From the NCBI GenBank assembly GCA_020465985.1, contig JAANYP010004787.1:235823-299822 (forward strand): a DNA stretch of 64,000 bases, read 5' to 3'. Numbering within the stretch: the stretch's first letter is position 1; each line of letters opens with the position of its first letter. Below the pieces are notes generated by a model. It saw nothing but the letters and a program-made list of their open reading frames with translations. It had not been told where the DNA came from and made no database searches. Positions 35,961 through 47,792 of the stretch are shown here, piece by piece. This stretch comes from Centrapalus pauciflorus. Lineage: Eukaryota > Streptophyta > Magnoliopsida > Asterales > Asteraceae. The translations under genes and the position numbers were made by a program.

Positions 35961-37945
35961 CACTTCTATTGTTCTTGGATATGTGATACCCAATTGAACA
36001 AAGTTTTATGCATAATGTCTGCAATGACTAAAATGAAGTGAAAAGAGATGACAGATTCAATGGGAGCATAGAGACATCTTAGAGAATACTTTGCTGGACA
36101 CTATTTTTCATGTCATCAATAGTTTATCATGGTATAGTAAACAACTTTGTAGTTTAATTTCATGCAAATATTTTTGGGATAAATAAAGAATTTTTTGGAG
36201 TAGAAAAATTGTTGCTTGAAATTTCTATTGTTTTGAGATTACGAAGCCATGATTATAGACTCTTGATTCAAGTGGAACTTGAATAGTAACTTGTCAATAG
36301 AGATTGGACAAGCTAGTAGTCATATTCAGATAAAAAGGGTTAACTATGTTGTTGTGTAAATTGTTCAAGTGTTCAAATGCAGTTTCATTGAACTTGTTAA
36401 TTCTTGAAAGTTAGTTCAAGAGATTATATGAGTTGGATAGTCACATGTGATTATATAGATGAAACTAATAAAATGCAGAATTAAATGTAAATGAATCACA
36501 TGGAGGTTAATTCACTTAACTTGTCAGAAACAATTAAAGACTTGATGAGTCAGGATTGTTTAGACAAGAAGTAATCTCATTTTATAAAATTACATGTGAA
36601 ATGTATACAACTTGTGAGATGGTTAATAAAGTAGTAGCCTTTGACTTGTTTAAACACTCGTCGGCAAACTTGATGGAACACCACAAGGAAATGTTGTAGA
36701 TAACCAAGTTCTGGTGATTATGGATACATATCACAAATTTTGAACACTATGTTATTAAGTTAATATGTCTTGTTAAGATATAGATAAACCGCATACTGTC
36801 ATATTCAGGACTAAACATCTAAACGTACCACTAGTAGCAATTAATCTGAATTGCTAGAGCTCCTAAATTTTAATCCTGGTGTCTTTATGAGTTATTTATC
36901 GGTTCCTCTAAAGATAATGGATATAAATTTGTATGGAGATTCAGAATGGGTCTGAATAATATTACAGGAAGTTGTAGTAAAGAAATAGTGTAATTTTTCA
37001 AAGATAAACGGTAATGGAAGTTAAGTCAGTTAACTAGAGAACACTCCCACTAATATCATGTCTGAAATTAATTTTTTAATAGATCGTGTTACCGTTACAT
37101 TTGATAAAGGAACAATAGCATTAAATTGATGGAAGTCATGTTGTGTTTATTGAGATAAAAGAGATCAACATGATATCTTTAATGTTGTTCTATTTTGCAT
37201 GTTTTAGAAATCCAAGAATAAATTTGAAGTTATTCTAAAACTATTCCATAGCTGCTTGTTGTCGTGGGAACCACAACGAGAATTAAAAGGCTACTGTGGT
37301 TTTTGGTTGATATTCATGGGTGATGAATATAGCAAAGGTTGGACCAAATTCACAGGTATTTATTGCGAACAAATATTGGATTGACCCACCGATTGAGACC
37401 ACTTTGTGGATCATAGTCATGAGTCGTCTCAAAAAGGTAATCCTTAGTACCTGAGATGTCTACGTACTTTAGTGCGGGTGCTGCTGTACATTTGGCCTAA
37501 CCTAACGCCATCCGTAACTGGGTGATCATAACGGTTCGAGGCTGGTTGCAGTGGGAGTTGTGCTGGAGGCCTAGATAGTCAATATGGGATTTGCACCTTC
37601 TTTTAACTAAGAATAGATATTTCTGGGCCCCTTAGCGATCGATACTGACAGAAATGCATGGCCATGCTCGAACAGAACCGATGTGTTCTACTCTGTCTGT
37701 TACGGTTCAGTATGGGATCAGGGAGTTCTAGAAACATAATCCTGACTGCTACGGTTGATCTAATCCATGCCTAGCTTTCACATTGAAATATCACGATGCA
37801 TGGGATATAACCTAAGTTTCTTTTTGGAAGGCTGTTTCAACAAGAATGCCCGAATGGGAGTCAGAGTTTTTATGACCCTGGTTGCCTAAAGTGTCTAGCC
37901 ATGACCTCCTTTAGGTGCATGCTGCAAGATAGTATGTCGTCTTAC
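35961..37945 (+). other. Decayed internal and 3' non-coding region of element D
   Basis: No pol domain can be recognised in any frame. The last 500 bp resemble the 3' non-coding region of element C: both have TAGTGC, a GTAACTG...ATAACGG phrase, a GGGCCC-containing phrase preceded by 'tat(c/t)t(a/c)tggg', and a terminal AAGTGGGAG. Pol was therefore deleted or has eroded beyond recognition. Confidence 0.5.
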
Positions 37946-37958
37946 ACAAGTGGGAGTA
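37946..37958 (+). promoter_or_regulatory. Polypurine tract of element D
   Basis: ACAAGTGGGAGTA directly precedes the TGTTAG start of the LTR. The same AAGTGGGAG core precedes the 3' LTR of element C. Confidence 0.7.
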
Positions 37959-38950
37959 TGTTAGTGTATGGTGTGTAAAGATGACATTACTACTGCATCA
38001 TGGTTGATTTCATAAGACACTTGACGGTTACACCGATGAGCACAACTGAGCAGATGCAATTAAACGATTGAATAAATAATATTGGATATTGTTTATTACA
38101 CAAAATGATTATTGAGATTATATTAATAGATGATTGGTTATATCTCAAAGTACGGGGACTATAAGTGCAATATTAGATATTGTAGTGATTTAATTGTCAT
38201 TGGATGATAATTAAATAATTATCTGGTCTTTTATTTATTATTCGATATTAAATAAAAGATTGATTTATTTGAATTAGTATTATCATCTATTATTAGATAA
38301 TTGGATGTATAATTATAAACAAATAATAAGAGATAATTATAAATAATTATCTAGTCATTTATATATTATTAGATAATGTATAAAATATTTATATTATTTA
38401 AAGGGTATATAATTATAGAGATAATTATATAAGGTTTAGATAATAAAGATAGTTATTAAGATATATATTATATTATTATATTAGAGTTTGATTAAAACTA
38501 AAACTCTTAATAATATATATATAAAGATACGGCCGCAAGATATGTGTGTGAAACATACATTAAGAATATGTATATATATATATACACCAAACCCACGTAG
38601 GGTTTTGGGGTGAGGCACACACACGAACACACATTAAGTGTGTGTGATGTTAGTGTGGTACGGCCGCAAGAAAGAAATAAAATTAAAAGGGTTTGGTTTT
38701 CCCCGTTCTTCGTGTGTTTGATTGCATACTTGGCGCCGCGATCGTGTCATCACCGGTGGATACCGAGAGCATCTCATTTGTGTATTCTTGTCAACGAATA
38801 CAAAGGTACGGATTTTAATGCTTTCATAATTACTTATCTTATGTATACTTGATGATCCGTGTACGGAATTCGTAATTTTTAAAAGCTTCCGTTGTGCGTT
38901 AATATGATTAATGTTTATGTTTTTATGAAAATCAATGCGAAATCCCAACA
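37959..38950 (+). repeat. 3' LTR of element D
   Basis: It starts TGTTAGTGTATGG after a PPT and ends AATCCCAACA. A TATATATAAAGATA stretch near 38514 could be a TATA region. The 992-bp sequence has no second copy in the window. Its end, rich in CTTCCGTTGTGCGTT-like sequence, is typical of R/U5 ends in copia elements of this sort. Confidence 0.7.
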
Positions 38951-39265
38951 CCTTTATTCTTCTTTGTAAATCCATTTTGGTATAAGAAATGATCTGTCAA
39001 TCATTTCAAATATTTCTTTGTCTTCAGCATAACAGCTTTGGCAGAGTTGTAGCAGTTCTGATTTTCCACTTTGTCTTGAATCTTGAGGCTGATCCCAACG
39101 TTCAAAACATTACATGATGACTTGGAAACAAACTCCAACAAGTGTTAAACCTGTTCAGAAAGAACAAACTCTGTTAAATATGTCAAACCTGTCCAACATG
39201 CATGAACAGCTTAGACATAAACTGTCAAACTTGTTCAACAGACGAGGACAGTTTTGACGTACTGT
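38951..39265 (-). repeat. Fragment of a Sirevirus-type LTR
   Basis: It is diverged but collinear with 11210-11530 of element A's LTR. Both have CCATTTTG(G/A)TATAAGAAA, CTGTTTTCCACTTTGTCTT-like text, ACATGA(T/G)GACTTG and the CTGTTCA/GAACAG-rich tail. It starts exactly at the end of element D's LTR, so D probably inserted into an older Sirevirus LTR. Confidence 0.75.
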
Positions 39266-39945
39266 CACATTTAGAAAAATTTTTGTGGAGTCGTTCTTTT
39301 CGCAGCAACTCTAGCAATTCCGTTAAATGAACAAAGTGATCAGCTTTCGTCTTAGAGTATATCAGAATATCGTTAATGAAAATAATAATTGATTTGTCAA
39401 GCATCGGTCTGCACACACGGTTCATGAGATCCATGAACGCAGCATGTGCATTAGTCAGACCAAACAGTATTACTAGGAACTCATAATGACCGTATCTAGT
39501 TCGGAACACTGTCTTAGGAACATTTTCTTCTTTCACTTTTAGTTGTTGATACCCAGCACAAAGATCAATCTTCTACAAACATTTTTCTCCTTGAAGTTGA
39601 TCAAAGAGATCATCAATTCTGGGCAGAGTATACTTATTCTTAATTGTCACATTGTTCAACTCTCTATAGTCTATGCACATGCAGAAAGTTCCGTCTTACT
39701 TCTATACAAACAGAACTGGTGCACCCCAAGGAGATGAAGTAGGTCGGATAAAGCTTTTCTCTAACAGTTCTTGCAAATGTTTTAACACCTCCTGTAATTC
39801 TATAGGTGCAAATCTGTATGGAGCTCGGGCTATTGGAGCAGCACCTAGAATCAGATTAATGCCAAATTCAACTTGTCGTGCATGTGAACTCCAGATATCG
39901 TCTGGAAAATCATAGACGATCGGAACACCGGAGACAATCTCTTTT
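39266..39945 (-). pseudogene. Ty3-gypsy reverse transcriptase remnant
   Basis: On the minus strand: FPDDI, GAAPIARAPYRFAP, LLEKSFIRPTSSPWGAPVLF, then (after a stop) YRELNNVTIKNKYTLPRIDDL, a stop, KIDLCAGYQQLKV, FRTRYGHYEFLV, FGLTNAHAAFMDLMNRV and IIFINDILIYSKT. The RT active site of Ty3 elements is F(V/I)DDILIYS; here it reads INDILIYS, so the first Asp is Asn. Stops near 39573 and 39710 and loss of all flanking domains mark it as a dead fragment. Confidence 0.9.
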
Positions 39946-40124
39946 TAGGCTCTGAAGTAGAATTAGAAATGAGATAACACAAGTAGGATTAATGACCTTT
40001 GAACAAATGTTTATAAGCTTTCTCTACTGATATGAAACAATGCACACCTTCTCGCTTATCACCCCTGATCTAAAGTATACGTCTGTAAGGTGATTTGATC
40101 TTGATCATATGTCGGTTGCAGACG
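39946..40124. other. Unassigned sequence
   Basis: No ORF, repeat or element end recognised between the Ty3 remnant and the CACTA-like repeats. Confidence 0.4.
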
Positions 40125-40560
40125 ATGGTATACAACAAAATCAACCTAAAGCAACATGGGAAAAGTGTTGTGTTAGGCCTTAAAAGTGTTGCTATAGGCC
40201 TAATGCGACACTTTATGTAGTGCCACCTTAGCCAACGTCGCCTTAGGTCTAAAGCGACACTTTCACTAGATAATGCAACACTTTTCAAAAGTGTTACCAT
40301 TATTTTATAAATGCAACACTTTTTATATTATAAAGCAACACTTTTTAATGTGTTGTCATTATTTAATAAATGCAACACTTTTTAAATGCAACATTTTTTA
40401 TACTCTAAAGCAACACTTTTAATTTATTGTTACCAACTTATAGCAACACATATCAAATGTTGTCATTATGTAAATGCAACACCATTATCAATCTATTGCA
40501 ACACTTTATTATTGTTTTAAATTACATAAATGCAATATTTTCTAAACAAAAGAAACACAT
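40125..40560. mobile_element. CACTA-type subterminal repeat region (truncated)
   Basis: Around a dozen copies of GCAACACTTT or its complement AAAGTGTTGC, with GCGACACTTT variants, crowd into 430 bp in both orientations. Short repeats of this kind are known from the subterminal regions of plant CACTA (En/Spm) elements, where transposase binds. No CACTA terminus is seen on either side, so this is a truncated end. Confidence 0.6.
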
Positions 40561-41542
40561 TCATTATTTTTTAAATTTAATGCAAATACAAATATTTATT
40601 TAATTGCTTCGTGATAGTTTTTCTATTTACAATTCAATTTTACAAAAATAATATCATTTCATAACATATCGATCAAAAAGTATTTCAAGTATATAAAAGT
40701 TTACAACCAAAATAAGGATCATCAAATGTACAAGCGATACAACAAAAAAGTAAATTACAATCTTGGGAATGCATATTCAATTTCTCTTCTTGTAATTTCT
40801 TTCATACGAAACCGATGGTTATCATGCACAACTCTCCTTTTGTCGATTACTTTGCATATGTCAAAAGAAAGTAACTAACCTGTAACATATGAAAACAGGT
40901 ACAATATATATCATATCGTTAGTGTGTTTTCTAAATTATAAATGATAACAAAAACGTACAATATATACCATTTTTACAGACAAAATATTAGTTAAACAAA
41001 CGTGAAGAACACACAAATATTTTTTGTTTTTGTTTAATTATAAGATTGTTGCTGTTGTCTTTTATTGTTCAGGCTGACACTTAGCCATATGCTAAGTTCG
41101 GAGTCTGCACATGCATTAACACACCAATATTTAGCTAATTATACTATTGTTTCTAGGCTGGAAAGGGGCTGTTGTTACATGACTTAACTGTCCAACATAT
41201 TTACACGCAGACTTATATTTACTGCACACTTACAGCCCCCTTGGTTTCACTAATTTTCATATATTTCAGCAGCAAAATAGAAGGCTTAATGGCAATTTCA
41301 AATTTACAAATGATATATCAACAATATATAAACCGTATAAAACCAAACCGAAGGCAAATGACCTCCTTTGGCCATTTCTAGATTCAAAAACAGTACCAAA
41401 CAACATGTGGACAACATCGTTTTAGGTCTGACTTTTATTTTTAATTCGTGGAGTTAAGACTTGTCCATTGACCAGACTTTGCAATTTGCTAGCAGAGGAC
41501 CACACTTAGTGTACCAAATATTTACTACTTATATAAGAAACG
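40561..41542. other. AT-rich unassigned sequence
   Basis: I see nothing codable or repeated here. Short ORFs have no recognisable motif. Confidence 0.4.
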
Positions 41543-41734
41543 TTAGTGACTGGCTTCTAATACGAACAGGTTATCAATGAAATGGTCATGCAAATACTCA
41601 TGCAAATACTGGTTCGTGAAGTATGAAAGAGAGAATGGGATACATACAACATAAACATGCTTTGCACCAGCTTTTGCACAAAATAGAGATAAAATCCCCG
41701 TCCCAGCACCAACATCAAGAACAATTTTGTCCTT
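41543..41734 (-). pseudogene. Orphan exon of a protein arginine methyltransferase
   Basis: On the minus strand the exon reads KDKIVLDVGAGTGILSLF then CAKAGAKHVYV, followed by GTATGT, a typical plant splice donor, and AT-rich intron. VLDVGAGTGILS is SAM-binding motif I of PRMT1-type type I arginine methyltransferases. Only this piece is present: the upstream side is cut at 41735 by a CACTA end and no later exon follows. It is either a truncated gene copy or a transposon-carried fragment. The retained intron edge points to DNA-level duplication, not a processed copy. Confidence 0.8.
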
Positions 41735-42069
41735 CACTACTAGAAAAAAGTTAATAAAACCCGGTTAAAAATGAAATAGAGCCCGGTTATTTAACCTAGC
41801 TTGAATGGGGGATGACTTTATTATTAACCTCAATAAAGCCTGGTTATTCAACCGGGTCCGATTTATGATGAAGTCCGTTTTTATACTAAATAAAGCGCTG
41901 AAAATACCTAAATAGAGCTAAGTTTCTTTAAAAAAAATCGGGTCCAAAAAGCTCTGAAACATACTAACATATAGCCCGGTTTATTACTAAAAAACGTGGT
42001 CCAAAAAGTATATATTTTTAAAAGTTTTTTGTTTAATCTATATTATCTAGCATAAAGCTTAATATAATT
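41735..42069 (+). mobile_element. CACTA element, left end
   Basis: CACTACTAGAAAAAA at 41735 is a good CACTA terminus. The next 270 bp carry repeats of CCCGGTTA/AACCGGG (41760, 41783, 41829, 41850, 41974), which look like subterminal repeats. The preceding CTT would be the 3-bp target site. The matching right end was not found. Confidence 0.6.
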
Positions 42070-42496
42070 AAGGGAAAATGGCGTCAAATAGTTGTGTACT
42101 TTTGAGTTTGTACTCATTTATGTAGTATACTTTTTTTTGTACACATTTGGTAGTCAAACTTTCAAAAATGTTTCAATTAGGTAGTTGGGTGACTTGGAAA
42201 CCGGCAACAACCGGTCACCATGCTTACGTGGACGTTTTTTTCAAGAAAAATGGCATCAAATAGCTATGAACTTTTAAGTTTGTACACATTTATGTTGTGT
42301 ACTTTTTTTGTGCACATTTAGTAGTCAAACTTTAAAAGTGTTTCATTTAAGTAGTTAATTGAGTTACCTAAAAATTGATACAAACCGATTATGATACTTA
42401 TGTTGACATATTTTATGACATAGAAGAATGAGAGAATTTCATATATATCCTTGTAAACTTTAATTATTACGCATATATGCTTGCAAAATTTCTTAT

Positions 42497-42876
<380 letters not shown>

Positions 42877-43031
42877 TAATGATCTTTGGGCATAGTAAGA
42901 GTATGTAGAACAATAAATCAGAGAATACTAAACTATAATTTTATTAATATCACACTATAAATTACACACACATATATTGATAATAACAGTACATACATAC
43001 ATACATACATACCTACATATATATATAGATT

Positions 43032-43651
43032 GGGGTTCGATTGAGAACTTTTGTGCATCGAGGCACCATTGAGAACTTTTGTGCATCGAACTATCTACCA
43101 AGGGTGCACAAAGGACATTTAGGGGATATTAAATGTATGGAAATTATTTTTGAATTTAAATGTTTTTAAGATAATTAATAGCTAAATTTGGTATGAAAAT
43201 CATCATTACCTTCTTTCCTAAAACCACTCCCTCTTTCTCTCTATCTCTCTCTCTCTCCTCTCTCTTAGCCCCCTCTTGATTTTGGAAGAGATGAACGATA
43301 TGCATGATTTATGTTTGTATGAACGATGCATGTTTGTATTATGATGTATTTTGATTTTGGAAGAGATGAACGATATGCATGATTTATTTTTGGAAGAGAT
43401 GAACGATATGCATATATTTTGATGCATTTTGAATTTGTATTATTTTTGTTAATTTTGGAAGTGTAATAATTAAATAAGGATTGCATAATTCTTGTTTTAC
43501 CCCTCCATGAATTTCATTATGTGCACTTGATGCATAAAACTTTCTATTTAATTACCCTTTTGCCATTTGATCTAACCCACATATTTTTTTCATCCAATGG
43601 CCAATGGAGGTTCTTTTGTGCCTCGATTCACAAAAGTTCTCAATGGAACCT

Positions 43652-43654
<3 letters not shown>
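43032..43654. mobile_element. MITE bordered by (TA)n
   Basis: The left end GGGGTTCGATTGAGAACTTT and the complement of the right end GGGAGGTTCCATTGAGAACTT share ATTGAGAACTTTTGTG(C/A)ATCGAGGCAC as terminal inverted repeat. The flanks are TA-rich on the left and (TA)n on the right. The interior has three copies of a phrase with TTTTGGAAGAGATGAACGAT ATGCAT (43278, 43352 and 43386) and a CT-rich tract near 43230. No coding sequence. Confidence 0.65.

Positions 43655-43743
<89 letters not shown>
43655..43743. repeat. (TA)n microsatellite
   Basis: An uninterrupted TA tract of about 89 bp directly at the right end of the MITE. Confidence 0.95.
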
Positions 43744-43745
<2 letters not shown>

Positions 43746-44608
43746 AAGTGACTATTTTAAATTTATTTTATCATTTAAAAAATTTTTGAATACCTAAACT
43801 ACCATCTTAAATTCCCACAAAAATAAATTAGAAAAATAAAGAAATATCGTTTTCTAATTTAATTCAATAATAAATTAATTAACAAATGATATTTAATATT
43901 TTTTAAATGATGTAACTAAATTTAAATAGTCATTTGAATATATATGTAAGATTTAAAGGTTTAGAATGATATATATGTAATAAGAATGTTTGTAAGGATA
44001 TATACGTAATGTTGGAAGTTTACAAGGATATATATGAAATTCTCCTTAGAATTAATGACTCTTAAACACGATGCTTATCAAATTCAAAACATATCATTTC
44101 CATTTGATAGACATCATGTTTAGGAGTTGAAAATTAATGCTCTATTATATTATTATAAAATGAAAGCATATTTTATCAATTTGATACATATTTGGTTTAT
44201 AAATCTTTTTATAGTTTTATAGAAAAAATAAATCATCTTAAGTTTTTTTAATTTCAAATTATAAAAAATATGTCCACATAAGCAAAGTAATCGGTTGGTA
44301 TCGATTTTTAGGTAACCCAACTACTTAATTGAAACACTTTTAAAAGTTTGACTACTAAATGTGCACAAAAAAAAGTACACAACATAATTGTGTACAAACT
44401 TAAAAGTACATAGCTATTTGATGCCATTTTTTCTTGAAAAACCCGTCCACGTAAGCATGGTGACCGGTTGGTGCCGGTTTCCAAGTCACCCAACTACCTA
44501 ATTGAAACATTTTTGAAAGTTTAACTACCAAATGTGCACAAAAAAAAGTACACTACATAAATGAGTACAAACTCAAAAGTACACAACTATTTGACGCCAT
44601 TTTCCCTT

Positions 44609-46737
44609 TAAAAAATTAATGATCTCATTGATTTTAGATGAGATTTTAATTAATAGATATTTAATTATTTATGTATATCAATTTTATAATTATAGCTAAT
44701 CAGATATCAATGATCTTATTTCATAACTTATTTTTACTTTCACAGCTTTTTATTTTACTCGTATAAAGATATCATAAATCATAAATAAAAATAAAACATT
44801 TGTTAATCATGCATAAAAACTAAATGTGATTTCTTAACTTTATATCAACTTACATCTTTTATTTAAGGTATAAACATCAGAATCTCGTATAACTTCAATT
44901 TTAATTTTCAAATTGTATAATCAGTTTAATTATTATATATTTATGTAAAATATGAGTGACACATTATATGAAATAATGAAAATGACATGTGCCTAATTTG
45001 TTACTTATTTAGAGAACAAAACTATCTAAATCAGCTACTTATTTATTAGATTTTACCCGAATAAAAGCGATCCAATCAAAATACATATAGTTTTTGTTAT
45101 CAGCTTTACGTTACAACCACAATTTGCCTTGTATTTTTCTTAGTTTTTCAATATTTTTTAATACTTTACGAGTTTATGTTACAACCACAATTTACGTTAC
45201 TTGTACTTTTTTCAGTTTTTAAATATTTTTAAATATCTTTTTAATACTTTACGATACAACCACAATATTCGTGAAAAAAATTACTGTCAGATTCGACGAT
45301 CTAGCGGCACGTTGGGGTTGAGAATGTAATTTTTAAATGTTATGTTTTTTTAATGTATACTATTTATAATTTTAGTAACTGATTTGGAACATAGAATAGT
45401 GAAATGTCGTTGCATGTGTTAAATAACATATTTCAAGCAATACTAAAAGTATATTGAAGTATTAGAAACAATAATTTGAAGTTAGATTCAAGTTTAAGAT
45501 ACGTTAATTTTGACTACTCTTCCGCACTAGAGTGTGCATGTGTATTGTGTTCTTCAACACAGTGATAAACTCAGATAAATTGTCCCAATATAACATGAAA
45601 CATCAAATTGATGTTAAAAGTAAGTTGTAAATAGTTCATTACATGTATACTGGTCGATTTCAAACACAAGATTAGTACAAATCGAAATCAACGAATATGG
45701 ACCAAGTCTGATGCATAATCTTGGAGCCTATAAAGGACACTGAGATACCGAACTCAGAGTCTTAATGATTTCGAAAATATTACTTTTGACTCAAAAGCAA
45801 AGCCAAAAATCATCTATGGCAAGAATCTCATACATACTCTGAGATAAGATCTTTGAGTTAACTAACTTATGTTGTAGCAACAACTAAGTCATCTCAAACT
45901 TAGAAGGGTCCGAGATCTTTAACTCGGAATCAACAGATATAGAAGGTTCTAAGATTTGAATCTCTGTATCAACTGATATTCAAGAAAACTTTATAATTTA
46001 ATCAATTTTCAACAGAATACACATGTAAGCTTATATGCACATTGCATAATGTATTACGGAGTATTTAGAATATGCACAACAGTAAAAGCAATTAAAGGTA
46101 AGCAGTATAAAATAGTTAAAGACAACATAGACACAATAAGGGTAATTAAACTCAGAATTATGGTATTAATTTCATAATAAAAGTTTTCTAGCCAAAGTAT
46201 AAAGTACAAAGTCTAACAAAGATGAGTACAAGTCTAAGCTAACACACTTATTAAACTTAAAGTCTGAAAAGCTTGTTAAAACTTTAAAACCATGTAAAGT
46301 TATAAAGTCTGAAAGTGAAACTCCAGTCAAAGTTCTCCTAAATAATTAGGGAAGTGGTGATACAAATGTAGTAAGTGTAAAAGACAACACAACACGGCCT
46401 TAAGGACACTGCGAGTAGCCGAGTAGTAGATAATAATATTTATATGTTTATCATGTATTTTGTAACATATGTTCCTACAATTTTATTTCCTTGGTCCTCT
46501 TAGCATGTTCAAATATAATCATATGATATCTGGATAGTGTCGAAAGTATTCGAATGTTAGTTTAAGTTGTCAAATTCTACTTCGTTCATTTCATTATTAT
46601 TATATGTTTGCTCAATCTAAGTAAATGGATGACAACCAGTGCAGACTTATGTGTTAAATTTACATGATGATAATAACACTTAAAACATACTTTGGTGTTA
46701 AACATCATTATAAGCTAATGTGGGTAGCTAATCCCAC
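44609..46737. other. AT-rich intergenic DNA
   Basis: No gene recognised. A partial tandem duplication containing GTTACAACCACAATTT and TTTTTAATACTTTACGA occurs at about 45108-45270. Nothing else with structure was noticed. Confidence 0.5.
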
Positions 46738-46957
46738 TAGGGGTGGCAATTTGAGTCCATTCAAGCAAACGGGTCAAACGGGTTGACGACCAAAAGTCAT
46801 AAATTTTACATAATTTTGAAATTTTTTTCAAAGAACAGATTTTTTAATACATCATTTTATAAATCTTCATTTTTTTAAAAAAATTAAGTTCTATTTTAGT
46901 TTTTTACAATGGGTCCATTTAATTCTTCGGCCCGTTGGTTCAAGATTGTCACCCCTA
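46738..46957. mobile_element. hAT-like MITE
   Basis: TAGGGGTGGCAAT at 46738-46750 is the inverted repeat of ATTGTCACCCCTA at 46945-46957, except for one base. The (T/C)AGGGGTGGCAA terminus is typical of hAT-type elements in plants. The interior has GGGTCAAACGGG and CGGCCCGTTGG. Eight-base flanks do not match, so the target duplication is not confirmed. Confidence 0.55.
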
Positions 46958-47640
46958 GGTTGAACCTTACAATCAAATGTGTGCGGGTGGTCGAACATTT
47001 CATGTTCTACAACCTAAATGTCTCACAAGCGAATGATAGTTATAAAGTGTCGTAAGCAACCAAAAACAAGCATAACAAGACAACATAATAAAACATGACC
47101 AAATATGAATAATAAAAACTTTGACAGCTAAAGCATTTTCGTGTACATAATTCGCATTGTAACTTTATTTATTTACTTACTAAAGAAATCTTATAAGTCG
47201 AATGTTTAATATTTCCAGGCAAAAAAAAAAAAAAAAAAAAAACAACAACAAGTGGTACCTTCATCTTTGGCCATTTATAAAGCAATAAGATCATAAACCA
47301 TTATCCATCTAATTGTGGTATTGTAGCAACTTGAATAAACTTATGGGGTTCAGATAACAACTTGTATATCATGTTTGTTGTAATGATAAAAATAGACATA
47401 ACATGTAGTCATGTGCACTTAGTTATGTTTGATTTACATATGTATAAATACAGTAGTAATATTTAAATGATGATTATCATGTGAATGCATAAGATTACTA
47501 TTTGGATGTTACATTTTGCTTTGTGTAATTTTAAATAAATGATTTCTTAAAATTGATTCACTCCAAGAAAATTACAAAGAAAAAAAAATGTAAAACAAAT
47601 GAGAAACGAGGGTTATATTTGAAACTTTTACTAAATAAAT
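46958..47640. other. Intergenic DNA upstream of BRCA2
   Basis: AT-rich, with a poly(A) tract at 47222-47242 and no ORF of note. The BRCA2 promoter probably occupies its right end. Confidence 0.5.
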
Positions 47641-47649
47641 TTTCCCGCC
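47641..47649 (+). promoter_or_regulatory. E2F-type site in BRCA2 promoter
   Basis: TTTCCCGCC matches the plant E2F consensus (TTTSSCGC) and lies about 145 bp upstream of the BRCA2 ATG. S-phase genes for replication and recombination are commonly E2F-controlled in plants. Whether it is used here is inference. Confidence 0.6.
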
Positions 47650-47792
47650 TTTTTTTATTGCCCTTCAACTCTCCAAGGCTCCAACTCTTCTCATTTTTAG
47701 CTAAAAATTTCAAGGAACAAAAGTCAAAAACACATCGTCTCCTTTAATAATTGTACTCTCCGGAAGATCACGAATCGGCCGCTCACCGTTAA

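Noticed and set aside
43218..43486. ORFs with repeated SFISSK-type peptides
   Set aside because: They come from three copies of a short non-coding repeat inside a MITE.
46730..46965. An 8-bp target duplication for the hAT-like MITE
   Set aside because: The flanking octamers do not match, so only the inverted repeats support the call.
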